In this document: positions 36,376 to 44,685 of the stretch, one piece after another
Layout: the number at the start of each line of letters is the position of its first letter
How positions within the stretch are numbered: the stretch's first letter is position 1
Position numbers and translations under genes: made by a program
DNA from: Nitrogeniibacter mangrovi
GTDB lineage: Bacteria > Pseudomonadota > Gammaproteobacteria > Burkholderiales > Rhodocyclaceae
DNA length: 64,000 bases
NCBI RefSeq assembly: GCF_010983895.1
Contig: NZ_CP048836.1
Coordinates: forward strand, 3,720,001-3,784,000
Direction of reading: 5' to 3'
The notes under the pieces: generated by a model
Databases searched by the model: none
The model's input: the letters and a program-made list of their open reading frames with translations, nothing else
What the model was told of the DNA's origin: nothing

Positions 36376-37800
36376 ATGACTCCATCGCCTGAGCACACCC
36401 AGGCAGCCGCGCCCGGCTTCGACCTCAAGCGTCACCTGATCATCCGGGTGACGCTGTTCGCCTGCCTCATCTGCGTGCTCGCCAGCGCCGTGGTCTTCGA
36501 CCAGGCGGCGCGGCGCATCCGCGAGCATGTCAAACGCAGCGGCGCCACCATCGAGCAGCTCATCGCCCGCGAGCTCGACGACGAGCGCCCCAGCTTCGAC
36601 CGCCGGCTCGATTCCCTCCAGCTGGGCATGCTCAGCGAGCTGGGCCTGCTGCTCAAGCTGTGCATCACCATCCAGGACATCTACGGCAGCGCGCCGACCC
36701 ACCGCTGCTTCGGCACCGACGCCTCCCACCCGCCCGGCTGGGTGCGCGCCCTGCTGGCGCGCTGGACCGGGCCGGAGGCGCGCTTCGCCGGCCTCATCCG
36801 CCGCTACCCGGGCATCAAGGTGGGCGACTTCGTGCTCACCCCGGACGTGGACAGCGAGGCCGCCGAGGTGTGGTCGCAGCTCACCCTGGTGCTGGCCATC
36901 ACCGTCGGCGTGCTGCTGGTCAACCTGCTCGTCTACCTGCCGGTGCGCCGCGCCCTGCGCCCCACCGACCGCATTCTCGACACCATCGCCCGCCTCGAGG
37001 CCGGCGACCTGTCGGCGCGCATGCCGCGCCCGCGCCTGATCGAGCTGCGCCGCATCGCCGAAGGTTTCGACCACCTGGCCGAGCGCCTGCAGCGCACCGA
37101 CCGGCGCCAGCGCCAGCTCGCCCAGCGCCTGCTCTCGGTGCGCGAGGAAGAGCGCCGCCGCCTGGCGCGCGAGCTGCACGATGAATTCGGCCAGAGCCTC
37201 ACCTCGATCCGCGCCGAGGCCAGCGTGGCCGCCGAGGACGCCGGCGACCGCCTGCCCGAGCTGCAGACCTCGCTGTCGGCCATCGGCCGCATCACCGCCA
37301 CCATGATGGAGAACCTGCAGCGCATCCTGCACCAGCTGCGCCCGGTGGGGCTGGAGGCCTTCGGCCTGCGCGCCAGCCTCGAGCAGCTGGCCGACAGCGC
37401 GCAGCGCATCCGCCCCGGCTGCGCCGTCACCCTGCAGGTGCACGGCGCCATCGACGAGCTGCCCGCCGACCTGACCGCCAGCCTCTATCGCATCGTCCAG
37501 GAAGGCCTGAACAACGCCCTGCGCCATGCCGAACCGGAACACATCGAGGTGCGCCTCGAACGCGACGAGACCGGCATCGAGCTGCGCATCGTCGACGATG
37601 GCATCGGCCACCACCGCGACACCCGCGGCAGCGGCCTGGGCGTGCTGGGCATGACCGAGCGGGTCGAAGCCCTCGGCGGCCGTTTTTCGCTGAACCCGCG
37701 CCGCCCGCGCGGCATGGAGGTGTGCGCCCGCTTTCCCAACCGCGCCGCCGAACCCGAGGAGGAATGGGATGAGCATGATCCGCCTGCTGCTGGTCGATGA
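36376..37800 (+). CDS. MoxY-like sensor histidine kinase
   Basis: 474 residues. TM1 at about 22-42, a periplasmic LapD/MoxY_N-type domain at about 43-165, TM2 at about 168-188, a HAMP domain (RRALRPTDRILDTIARLEAGDLSARMP), HisKA_3 with His268 (RRLARELHDEFGQSLTSIRAEA) and a HATPase ending in GSGLGVLGMTERVEALGGRF. HisKA_3 kinases pair with NarL-type regulators, one of which overlaps its 3' end by 32 bp. MoxY controls methanol oxidation in Paracoccus; that functional transfer is inference from architecture and the MxaD-like neighbour. Confidence 0.82.
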   Translation: MTPSPEHTQAAAPGFDLKRHLIIRVTLFACLICVLASAVVFDQAARRIREHVKRSGATIEQLIARELDDERPSFDRRLDSLQLGMLSELGLLLKLCITIQDIYGSAPTHRCFGTDASHPPGWVRALLARWTGPEARFAGLIRRYPGIKVGDFVLTPDVDSEAAEVWSQLTLVLAITVGVLLVNLLVYLPVRRALRPTDRILDTIARLEAGDLSARMPRPRLIELRRIAEGFDHLAERLQRTDRRQRQLAQRLLSVREEERRRLARELHDEFGQSLTSIRAEASVAAEDAGDRLPELQTSLSAIGRITATMMENLQRILHQLRPVGLEAFGLRASLEQLADSAQRIRPGCAVTLQVHGAIDELPADLTASLYRIVQEGLNNALRHAEPEHIEVRLERDETGIELRIVDDGIGHHRDTRGSGLGVLGMTERVEALGGRFSLNPRRPRGMEVCARFPNRAAEPEEEWDEHDPPAAGR

Positions 37801-38404
37801 CCATGCGGTGGTCCGCGAAGGTTACCGGCGCCTGCTCGAGCGCCGCGGCGACCTGCATATCGTCGCCGAGGCCGGCACCGCCGGCGAGGCGCTGAACGCG
37901 TTCCGCGAGCACGGCCCCGACGTGGTGGTGCTCGACCTCGCCCTGCCCGACATGGGCGGCGTCGAGCTCATCGGCCGCCTGCGCGCGCGCGACGCCAATG
38001 CCCGCATCCTCGCCTTCTCCATGCACCGCGAGCCGCTCTTCGCCGCCCAGGCGCTCAAGGCCGGCGCGCTCGGCTACGTGACCAAGAGCAGCGAACCGAA
38101 CGTGCTCGTGCAGGCGGTCTACAAGGTGGCCTCCGGGGCACGCATGATCAGCCCCGACATCGCCCCCGAGCTGGCCATGGCCCTGCTCGACGAGGCCCCC
38201 GACCCGTTGCGCGACCTGTCGCCACGCGAGTTCGAGGTGCTGCGCCTGCTGCTCGACGGCCACAGCCACGAGGCCATCGGCCAGCGCCTGTCGATCAGCC
38301 CGAAGACGGTGCAGAACTGCCACTACCAGATCAAGAGCAAGGTCGGCGCGAAGAACGACATGGAGCTGGCGCGCATCGCCGCGCGCTGTGGGCTGAGCAC
38401 CTGA
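37769..38404 (+). CDS. NarL/FixJ-family response regulator, MoxX-like
   Basis: 211 residues. Receiver domain at about 4-120 with Asp56 (VVVLDLALPD) as phospho-acceptor and Lys in VTKSS. LuxR-type HTH at about 148-205 (LSPREFEVLRLLLDGHSHEAIGQRLSISPKTVQNCHYQIKSKVG). It begins 32 bp inside the kinase gene behind GAGGAGGAATGG, a typical coupled kinase/regulator arrangement. Its DNA target is unknown; the SRPBCC pair upstream is the nearest candidate. Confidence 0.88.
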   Translation: MSMIRLLLVDDHAVVREGYRRLLERRGDLHIVAEAGTAGEALNAFREHGPDVVVLDLALPDMGGVELIGRLRARDANARILAFSMHREPLFAAQALKAGALGYVTKSSEPNVLVQAVYKVASGARMISPDIAPELAMALLDEAPDPLRDLSPREFEVLRLLLDGHSHEAIGQRLSISPKTVQNCHYQIKSKVGAKNDMELARIAARCGLST

Positions 38405-38549
38405 CCGGCGCCCCGCCCCATCGGCGCTGACGTCCGGCGGGGGTTCCGCCCGCCGCGGGCGGGGCAATCTGCCCGAAGCGCCCCCGGGCGGTTCACGGCG
38501 CCCGCCACGATGGCCAAGATGACGGCGTCACGCCCGATGGAGCCGTCCC

Positions 38550-39278
38550 ATGCCCGCCCCCCTGATCCGCGCCGCCGCCCTTGCCGCCACGCTGGCGCTG
38601 GCCGCACCCGCCCACGCCCTCATCCCGCCCACCTCCTGCGGCGGTCCGCCCAACGAAAACGGCGAGGTCAGCGACCTGTCGATGGACTACTGGGTGCATC
38701 AGCCCGCCAGCAGCACCATGTGCGCCTACGGCTACTGGGCGGAAAAGTGCGGCGACCATGCCACCGCCATGGCGATCTTCGACAAGTGCATCGACGCCGG
38801 CTTCGTCGGCGCCATGATCTGGAAGGCACTGATGCTCGAATCGGGGGTAGCGGTCGAGCGCGACGACGCCGCTGCCGCCGAACTCATGCGCCGCGCCGCC
38901 CACAGCGACGACACCGACTACGCCACCCTCGGCAAGCTGCATTGGGCCACCGCCCTGTACCTGGGCAAGGGCGTCAAGCGCGACGAGGCCGAAGCCATGA
39001 AGTGGTTCCGCGAGGCCGCCGCCGAAGGCGACCCCGACGCCCAGCACTTTCTCGAGACCGGCAACCACACCGCCGACCGCGACCTGCAGGGCCGCTCGGT
39101 GGCCGGCCAGCTCGCCGCCCAGGGCCCGCAGGGGCAGAAGCTCGCGCCGGTGGACACCCCGCCGGTCGCCCCCGCGCCGGCCACCCCCATGGGCCGCATC
39201 GTCGCCCTGCTCGCCGCCCTCGTCATTTCGGGCGCCGTGTATCGCGCCTGGCCCCGCCGCGCAGAGGCGTCCGCATGA
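38550..39278 (+). CDS. Exported Sel1-repeat protein with C-terminal membrane anchor
   Basis: 242 residues. A signal peptide (MPAPLIRAAALAATLALAAPAHA) is followed by a Cys-containing segment (SCGG, MCAYGYWAEKCGDHATAMAIFDKC). Sel1/TPR-like repeats follow, including the signature YLGKGVKRDEAEAMKWFREAAAEGDPDAQHFL, then a Pro/Ala-rich linker and a C-terminal TM helix (MGRIVALLAALVISGAVYRAW). Sel1 repeats mediate protein-protein contacts. It overlaps the following ExbB-like gene by ATGA, placing it in a three-gene unit. Confidence 0.78.
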   Translation: MPAPLIRAAALAATLALAAPAHALIPPTSCGGPPNENGEVSDLSMDYWVHQPASSTMCAYGYWAEKCGDHATAMAIFDKCIDAGFVGAMIWKALMLESGVAVERDDAAAAELMRRAAHSDDTDYATLGKLHWATALYLGKGVKRDEAEAMKWFREAAAEGDPDAQHFLETGNHTADRDLQGRSVAGQLAAQGPQGQKLAPVDTPPVAPAPATPMGRIVALLAALVISGAVYRAWPRRAEASA

Positions 39279-39763
39279 TCGCCGCGCTCGACACCACCAT
39301 GTACCACCTGGGGCAGCTGTTCCTCGCCCCGGTGCTGTGCGCCATCGCCCTGCTGTTCGCCTACGCCTGCGTCAGCCTCGGCGCCTTCCTGTGGCAGAGC
39401 GGGCAGCGGCGCGCGCGGCGCGGCGCCGGCTTCGAACTCGTCCAGGCCTGGCGCGCCGCGCCGCAGCTGAGCCAAGCCGATCTCGAACTCATCGCCCTGC
39501 AACGCCTCGACACCGCGCGCATCGCCACCCGCGTGGCCCCCATGCTCGGCCTCGTCGCCACCATGATCCCCATGGGCCCGGCCCTGCGCGCGCTGGGCAA
39601 CGGCCAGCTCGCCGACGTCTCCCAGGCCCTGGCCATCGCCTTCTCGGCGGTCATCCTCGCCCTCATCGCCGCCTCGGTCACCTACACCGTGCTCAACGTG
39701 CGCCGGCGCTGGTACGCCGCCGACCTCGCGCAGATCGAACGCCTGCGCCGGGAGGCCCCATGA
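39275..39763 (+). CDS. MotA/TolQ/ExbB-like proton-channel protein
   Basis: 162 residues. TM1 at about 14-38 (LFLAPVLCAIALLFAYACVSLGAFLW), a cytoplasmic segment, then two TM helices with the ExbB/TolQ-type motif ATRVAPMLGLVATMIPMGPALRALGNGQLADVSQALAIAFSAVILALIAASVTYTV (about 85-140). Such proteins form the proton-driven stator with an ExbD/TolR partner. Start and stop overlap both neighbours by ATGA. There is no TonB or TolA gene nearby. Confidence 0.8.
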   Translation: MIAALDTTMYHLGQLFLAPVLCAIALLFAYACVSLGAFLWQSGQRRARRGAGFELVQAWRAAPQLSQADLELIALQRLDTARIATRVAPMLGLVATMIPMGPALRALGNGQLADVSQALAIAFSAVILALIAASVTYTVLNVRRRWYAADLAQIERLRREAP

Positions 39764-40092
39764 TGCGCGGCGGCCTGCTCGACGACGCCCACGACGAGGA
39801 CCCCATCCTCTCGGTGGTGAACCTCATCGACGTCTTCCTCGTCCTCATCGCGGCGCTGCTGCTCACCGTCGCCAACAGCCCCCTGTCGCCCTACGGCGCC
39901 GACCAGGTCACCGTCATCCGCAACCCCGGCGCCCCGGACATGGAACTGGTGGTCAAGGACGGCGAGAAGATCGAACGGTTCAAGGCCGACGGCAGCGGCG
40001 GCGCCGGCGGCGGCGTGCGCGCCGGCATCGCCTACCGGATGCAGGACGGATCGATGGTGTATGTCCCCGAGGCGCCTGCCGGCCGCCACTGA
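39760..40092 (+). CDS. DUF2149/ExbD-like single-TM protein
   Basis: 110 residues. One N-terminal TM helix (SVVNLIDVFLVLIAALLLTVAN) contains the conserved Asp of ExbD/TolR-like proteins (NLIDVFL), and a short periplasmic domain follows (DQVTVIRNPGAPDMELVVKDGEKIERFKADG). This matches DUF2149, which commonly accompanies MotA/ExbB-like genes. Together with the previous gene it could make a minimal proton-driven complex working on the Sel1 protein. The double ATG at 39760/39763 overlaps the upstream stop. A strong terminator follows. Confidence 0.72.
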   Translation: MMRGGLLDDAHDEDPILSVVNLIDVFLVLIAALLLTVANSPLSPYGADQVTVIRNPGAPDMELVVKDGEKIERFKADGSGGAGGGVRAGIAYRMQDGSMVYVPEAPAGRH

Positions 40093-40119
40093 CGGTTGCG
40101 TTGTGCCTGCCTCTTGATG

Positions 40120-40144
40120 CGCCGCCCGCGGGCGGCGTTTTTTT
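40120..40144 (+). terminator. Rho-independent terminator after the Sel1/ExbB/DUF2149 unit
   Basis: The perfect dyad CGCCGCCCGCGGGCGGCG at 40120-40137 is followed directly by seven T residues (40138-40144). It lies 28 bp after the stop of the DUF2149 gene and insulates the T6SS module downstream. Confidence 0.92.
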
Positions 40145-40220
40145 GTCGACGACTGCGACCGGCCGCCTGGCCCGCCCGCTCCGCGGACGCGAGGACGTCG
40201 CCGCACTGCGCTCTATGTTA

Positions 40221-40249
40221 TTGGAATAGCAAGCCTAGGCGACTATAAT
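40221..40249 (+). promoter_or_regulatory. Sigma70 promoter of the vgrG module
   Basis: TTGGAA (40221-40226) and a perfect TATAAT (40244-40249) are separated by exactly 17 bp, in an AT-rich patch just after the preceding terminator. The predicted transcript would begin near 40256, 23 bp before the vgrG start codon. This is the best sigma70 match seen in the window. Confidence 0.8.
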
Positions 40250-40278
40250 CGTCCGTCATTTTTCAAGACGCGCGACCC

Positions 40279-43068
40279 ATGCCCTCACTTCGCCACCTGT
40301 TCGACGCCCCCCTGTCGCAACACGCCCGTCTGGTGCGCATCGACACGGCCCTGCCCGACGCGGCGCTGGTGGTCGAGCGCTTCAGCGGCCGCGAGGCCAT
40401 CAGCGAACTGTTCCGCTTCGAGGTCGACTGCCTGTCGGGCAACGCCCACTTCGAACTCAAGACGCTGCTGGGCGAGGAAGTCACCCTGCGCCTGCGGCAG
40501 GCCGACGGCACGCTGCGCCACTGGCACGGCCATGTGACCGAGGCCCTGAACCTGGGCGCCGACGGCGGTCTGGCCCGTTACCGGCTGATCATCGAACCCT
40601 GGCTCGCCTTCTGCGCCCAGCGCCGCGACTGCTTCCAGTTCCAGGATCTGGACGTGCTCGGCATCGCCGAGGCCCTCTTCGCCGACTACCCGATGGCCGA
40701 CTGGCGCGCCGAGCTCACCCAGCCCCTGCGCCGCTACAGCCGCGTGACCCAGTACCGCGAAACCGATTTCGACTTCCTGCGCCGCCTGCTGGCCGAGGAG
40801 GGCCTGTCGTGGCGTTTCGAACACGACCAGAGCGCGGCGGCCGGGGACGAGGCAACGCACGCGCGGCACCGATGGGTGATCTTCGATCGCGAGGCCGACG
40901 CCCCCGCGTGCGCTCAGGCGACGATCCGCTTCCATCGCAACGACGCACCGGAGCGTGAGGACAGCATCCAAACGCTGCGCGACATCACCCAGGTGGTGCC
41001 CAACGCCGTCACCCGCAGCAGCTGGGACTACAAGAAACTCACCGCCACCGGCGCACAGGCGCTCAGCGCCCTGGACATGGGCGAGGTGCCGCCGCTGGAG
41101 ATCTACGACGCGAGCAGCGCCTACCGCTTCGAGGACGCCGAGGCCGCGCGCCTGCGCACCGATCTCTTGCTCAGCGCCTTCGAGTCCGAACACCGGCGCC
41201 TGGCCGGCGAAGGCGCCGTGCGCCGGATGGCCGAAGGGACCACCTTCACGCTCCTCGAGCACGACCAGTACCGCGGCGACGAAGCGACCCTGCGCGTGCT
41301 GAGCGTCGAACACCATGCGGCCAACAACCTGGGCGCCGACGCGGCCGAATTGCTGAAGAACACCGACCTGGAACACGGCACCTACCGCAACCGCTTCGTG
41401 CTCCAGCACGCCAGCGCCCCGGTGGTGCCGCTGCCCATCGCCCCTCCGCGCGTCGGCCCGCAAAGCGCCCTGGTGGTCGGCCACCCCGAGGCGGCCCTCA
41501 CCACCGACCGGGACCACCGGGTGAAGATCCAGTATCCGTGGCAGCGCGGCAGCGCACCCAACCGCGGCGGGCTCACCGACACCGGCAGCCAGGACACCGA
41601 GGGCAACGCCCCGGGCGATGCGGGCTCGGGCACCTGGGTGCGCGTCGCCGAATGGCTCGCCGGCCCCAACTGGGGCAGTCACTTCCTGCCGCGCATCGGC
41701 ACCGAGGTGCTGGTCGACTTCATCGACGGCGACATCGACCGCCCCATCATCGTCGGCCAGCTCTACAACGGGGACGACCTGCCCCCGTTCAGCGCCGGCG
41801 TCGACTCGGGCGCCAACCACCCCGGCACCGTCAGCGGCTGGCACAGCCACAATCATGAGGCGGGGGTGAATCAGTGGCTCACCGACGACGCCCCCGGCCA
41901 ACTGCGCACTCGACTGGCCACCAGCGAGACCGAAGCGCAATTGGGTTTGGGTCACCTCATCGACCAGCGCCTCGACGGCGCCCACCGCGGCCCCTGGCGC
42001 GGCACCGGCTTCGAGCTGCGCACCGACGGCTGGCTCGCCGTGCGCGCGGGCGAAGGCCTCCTCATCAGCGCCACCGCCCGCCAGAACGCCACCGGCACCC
42101 AGATGGACGTGGCCGAAGCCGTCGGCCAACTGCGCGCCGCCGAGCGCACCGCCCAGGCACTGTCCGAGGCCGCATCCGCGCAAGGTGCCCTGGCACTGAA
42201 CGCCAACAAGCAACAGACCGAATTCATCGACAGCCTCGATCCGGCCAAAGACGGCACGTTCGACGGCAGCGTCGGCGGGCAGGAAGCCAAAAAGGCCCAA
42301 CCCGGCAGCCGCACCCCGGGCGAGCCCACCGAACGCTTCGCCACGCCCACCCTCGTCACCGAGGGGCCCGACGACATCGGCCTGTCCACCCCCGCCAGCA
42401 CCGTCCTGTTCGCCAGCCAGCATGTGCACGCCACCGTGCACGAAGACCTGCACATCGCAAGCGCAAAGACATACGCCACCACCGCCGGCGAAGCCGCCAG
42501 CCTGTTCACCCACTCGGGCGGCATCAAATCCATCGCCGCCGCCGGCAGCCACACGATCCAGGCCCACACCGACGAGATGGAAATTCTCGCCGACGAGTCG
42601 GTCACCGTCACCAGCTCGAACGACGAGATCCACATCCTCGCGAAAGACACCATCGTGCTCAAGGCGGGGCAGAGTTCGGTGACGCTCAAGGGCGGGGACA
42701 TCACCTTCGCGTGTCCGGGGACGTTCTCGGTGAAGGGAGCGGGCAATGCGTTCGAGGGGCCGGGGCGGGTGCCCGCAAAGGTCGACGATCTGCCCACCGG
42801 CCGTATCGGACGAGAGCCCAACTGGCTCGATTTGGAGCTGCGCGGCTGGGAGGCGCAACCGATCAAGCACACCCGCTATCTCGTCACCTTTGCCGACGGC
42901 TCTTCGCGTCGCGGCACGCTCGACGCCAACGGCTACGCCCATCTGGAGGATGTGCCGGAGGGTGGCAAGCACACGGTCGAATACGAGAATCCCGATATCT
43001 CCCGCGACCCCGAACCCTATTCATTTGACGATCTGAAGGCCTCCATCAAGGCATTCATCGGCGCGTAA
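40279..43068 (+). CDS. vgrG: Type VI secretion tip protein VgrG with C-terminal adaptor
   Basis: 929 residues. The gp27/gp44-like base spans about 1-380 (RFEVDCLSGNAHFELKTLLGEEVTLRL, YRETDFDFLRRLLAEEGLSWRFE). The gp5 OB-fold follows (VKIQYPWQRG ... TWVRVAEWLAGPNWGSHFLPRIGTEVLVDFIDGDIDRPIIVGQLYNG, about 410-500). A DUF2345 region occupies about 690-850. The last 80 residues (DLELRGWEAQPIKHTRYLVTFADG ... GTLDANGYAHLEDVPEGG) look like a transthyretin-type extension; such extensions load effectors in other VgrGs. No other T6SS structural genes are present, so this is an orphan vgrG island. The cargo is likely the gene 9 bp downstream. Confidence 0.95.
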   Translation: MPSLRHLFDAPLSQHARLVRIDTALPDAALVVERFSGREAISELFRFEVDCLSGNAHFELKTLLGEEVTLRLRQADGTLRHWHGHVTEALNLGADGGLARYRLIIEPWLAFCAQRRDCFQFQDLDVLGIAEALFADYPMADWRAELTQPLRRYSRVTQYRETDFDFLRRLLAEEGLSWRFEHDQSAAAGDEATHARHRWVIFDREADAPACAQATIRFHRNDAPEREDSIQTLRDITQVVPNAVTRSSWDYKKLTATGAQALSALDMGEVPPLEIYDASSAYRFEDAEAARLRTDLLLSAFESEHRRLAGEGAVRRMAEGTTFTLLEHDQYRGDEATLRVLSVEHHAANNLGADAAELLKNTDLEHGTYRNRFVLQHASAPVVPLPIAPPRVGPQSALVVGHPEAALTTDRDHRVKIQYPWQRGSAPNRGGLTDTGSQDTEGNAPGDAGSGTWVRVAEWLAGPNWGSHFLPRIGTEVLVDFIDGDIDRPIIVGQLYNGDDLPPFSAGVDSGANHPGTVSGWHSHNHEAGVNQWLTDDAPGQLRTRLATSETEAQLGLGHLIDQRLDGAHRGPWRGTGFELRTDGWLAVRAGEGLLISATARQNATGTQMDVAEAVGQLRAAERTAQALSEAASAQGALALNANKQQTEFIDSLDPAKDGTFDGSVGGQEAKKAQPGSRTPGEPTERFATPTLVTEGPDDIGLSTPASTVLFASQHVHATVHEDLHIASAKTYATTAGEAASLFTHSGGIKSIAAAGSHTIQAHTDEMEILADESVTVTSSNDEIHILAKDTIVLKAGQSSVTLKGGDITFACPGTFSVKGAGNAFEGPGRVPAKVDDLPTGRIGREPNWLDLELRGWEAQPIKHTRYLVTFADGSSRRGTLDANGYAHLEDVPEGGKHTVEYENPDISRDPEPYSFDDLKASIKAFIGA

Positions 43069-43077
43069 GGGCAGATC

Positions 43078-44685
43078 ATGTCTTTTTCATTCGACGACAT
43101 CGTCAAGGCTGTCAATCATTGGGCACGCGATACCACCGAGACCGTGCAGGACGCCAAACAAAAGGCCAACTGGGTGTGGGAGGCGCTGCAAGGCGACTTC
43201 AACCCCAACCGCAGCGTCGGCCAGGTCGGTGTGGATACCGTCGTGTGCCTGGTGCCCGGCGTGGATACCGTGATGGATGTGCGCGACCTGATCGCCAACA
43301 TCATCGTCATCGCGCGCACGCCGGCTGCCGGTGGCGCGTGGTTTGCGCTGGTACTCACGCTCATCGGCTTCTTCCCCGAACTGGGCTCGGTCGCCAAGGG
43401 CGTGGTCAAGATCGTGATGGTCCGTCTGCGCCCGTACATCAAACACGCGGACGACCTGACCAACGCCAGCAAGATGATCAAGTATCTGGACAAGGCCTTC
43501 GACGACGCCCTGCCCGACATCGTCCAATACCTGCGCCATCCCAAGGTGCAACAGTTCCTCACCAAAGAAGGCGTTCCGGACGTCATCAAGTGGGTGAGCG
43601 AATCGATCAAGACCGTGGTCGGCAAGATCGACACCGCCGCGCTCAAGCGGCTTTTCAACGACGGCGCCGGCAAGCTCAAGGACATCCTGCGGTACATCCA
43701 ACCGCTGCTGCCCGAGGCAGCCGGGGCGAAGATCAAGCAGGTGATCGACGGCATCGTCACCGTCCAGCGCGGCTTCGACAAGGCGGTCAATCAGTACATC
43801 GACCCCATCCGCGCCATCCTGCGCCGCCTCGCCCAGCGCCTCGACGAGATGCACTGGGTCGCCTACACGCAGGACGTCAATAAGGGCTGGATCGCACCGT
43901 TGTCTGAGCAGGGGGCCAGACGGCTGATCAAGAAACATCATCCGGATTGGGTGAAGACGAAGAAGCCGGTGTTGTTCAAGCAACTTCCAGCCGACAAGTT
44001 CGTTGAGACCGCGGAATATCGCAAAGGTCTTGCTGAAGGAGCCCCTCCGTTGGGCAATAAGGAAATCGAGAGTTTCGCGAAAGGCGTCAAGGCCCGCCCG
44101 TTGCACGAAGGCGAAACGCTCTACCGCGTCATCGACCCCACCAGCGGCAGCCTGAGCACCTGCTGGATCACCGAATCGGTGTGGAAGGAGATCAACGCCA
44201 ATCCCGAATTGGCCCGGCAGATCTGGCGTAGCAAGCTGGCGGTCAAGCCCGAATGGAATCAGAACGGCACGTATGTGAAATACACCTACAATCGGGCACG
44301 CGATGGCGACATCATGGTGTGGGAAGGGCCAACCGCGATGCAGTGGCTCGGCCAAAAAAACCATGTAGAAGAAGGCTTTCTCGAAGGTGGCCTGAATCAG
44401 GTGGTCTTCCACCCGTTGACGCGGGACGGCAAACCGGATCAGTTGAGAGACGCCGTCACCGACCGCTTTGCCGAGGCTGTGGCGCCTGATCAACCTGGCA
44501 TCCAATTCCCCGACATGGTTGAGGGCGGTGCCATCAAGACTGCCAACGGAGAATCTCAACGCCATGGTGTGCGCGTCAAAATCAACGATCCGCGCATCAA
44601 AGGCCCATTCGAGACCGGTTGGGGATTCAAGGATTTCGACGACCAACATGATCTGATCGGCCTGCCCAATCCGATGAAGGAATGA
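43078..44685 (+). CDS. Putative T6SS effector with variable toxin C-terminus
   Basis: 535 residues, 9 bp after vgrG. The N-terminal third has two hydrophobic segments (VVCLVPGVDTVMDVRDLIANIIVIA at about 55-79 and WFALVLTLIGFFPELGSVAKGVVKIVMV at about 87-115), followed by long amphipathic helices. The C-terminal domain (about 330-535) contains GETLYRVIDPTSGSLSTCWITESVW and ends with a KINDPRIKGPFETGWGFKDFD segment. LYRV-Ser-Glu-like spacing suggests an ADP-ribosyltransferase or NAD-targeting toxin, but I cannot assign it. GC content and codon use drop visibly from about 43,900 onward, as is common for exchanged toxin tips. The putative immunity gene overlaps by ATGA. Confidence 0.65.
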   Translation: MSFSFDDIVKAVNHWARDTTETVQDAKQKANWVWEALQGDFNPNRSVGQVGVDTVVCLVPGVDTVMDVRDLIANIIVIARTPAAGGAWFALVLTLIGFFPELGSVAKGVVKIVMVRLRPYIKHADDLTNASKMIKYLDKAFDDALPDIVQYLRHPKVQQFLTKEGVPDVIKWVSESIKTVVGKIDTAALKRLFNDGAGKLKDILRYIQPLLPEAAGAKIKQVIDGIVTVQRGFDKAVNQYIDPIRAILRRLAQRLDEMHWVAYTQDVNKGWIAPLSEQGARRLIKKHHPDWVKTKKPVLFKQLPADKFVETAEYRKGLAEGAPPLGNKEIESFAKGVKARPLHEGETLYRVIDPTSGSLSTCWITESVWKEINANPELARQIWRSKLAVKPEWNQNGTYVKYTYNRARDGDIMVWEGPTAMQWLGQKNHVEEGFLEGGLNQVVFHPLTRDGKPDQLRDAVTDRFAEAVAPDQPGIQFPDMVEGGAIKTANGESQRHGVRVKINDPRIKGPFETGWGFKDFDDQHDLIGLPNPMKE

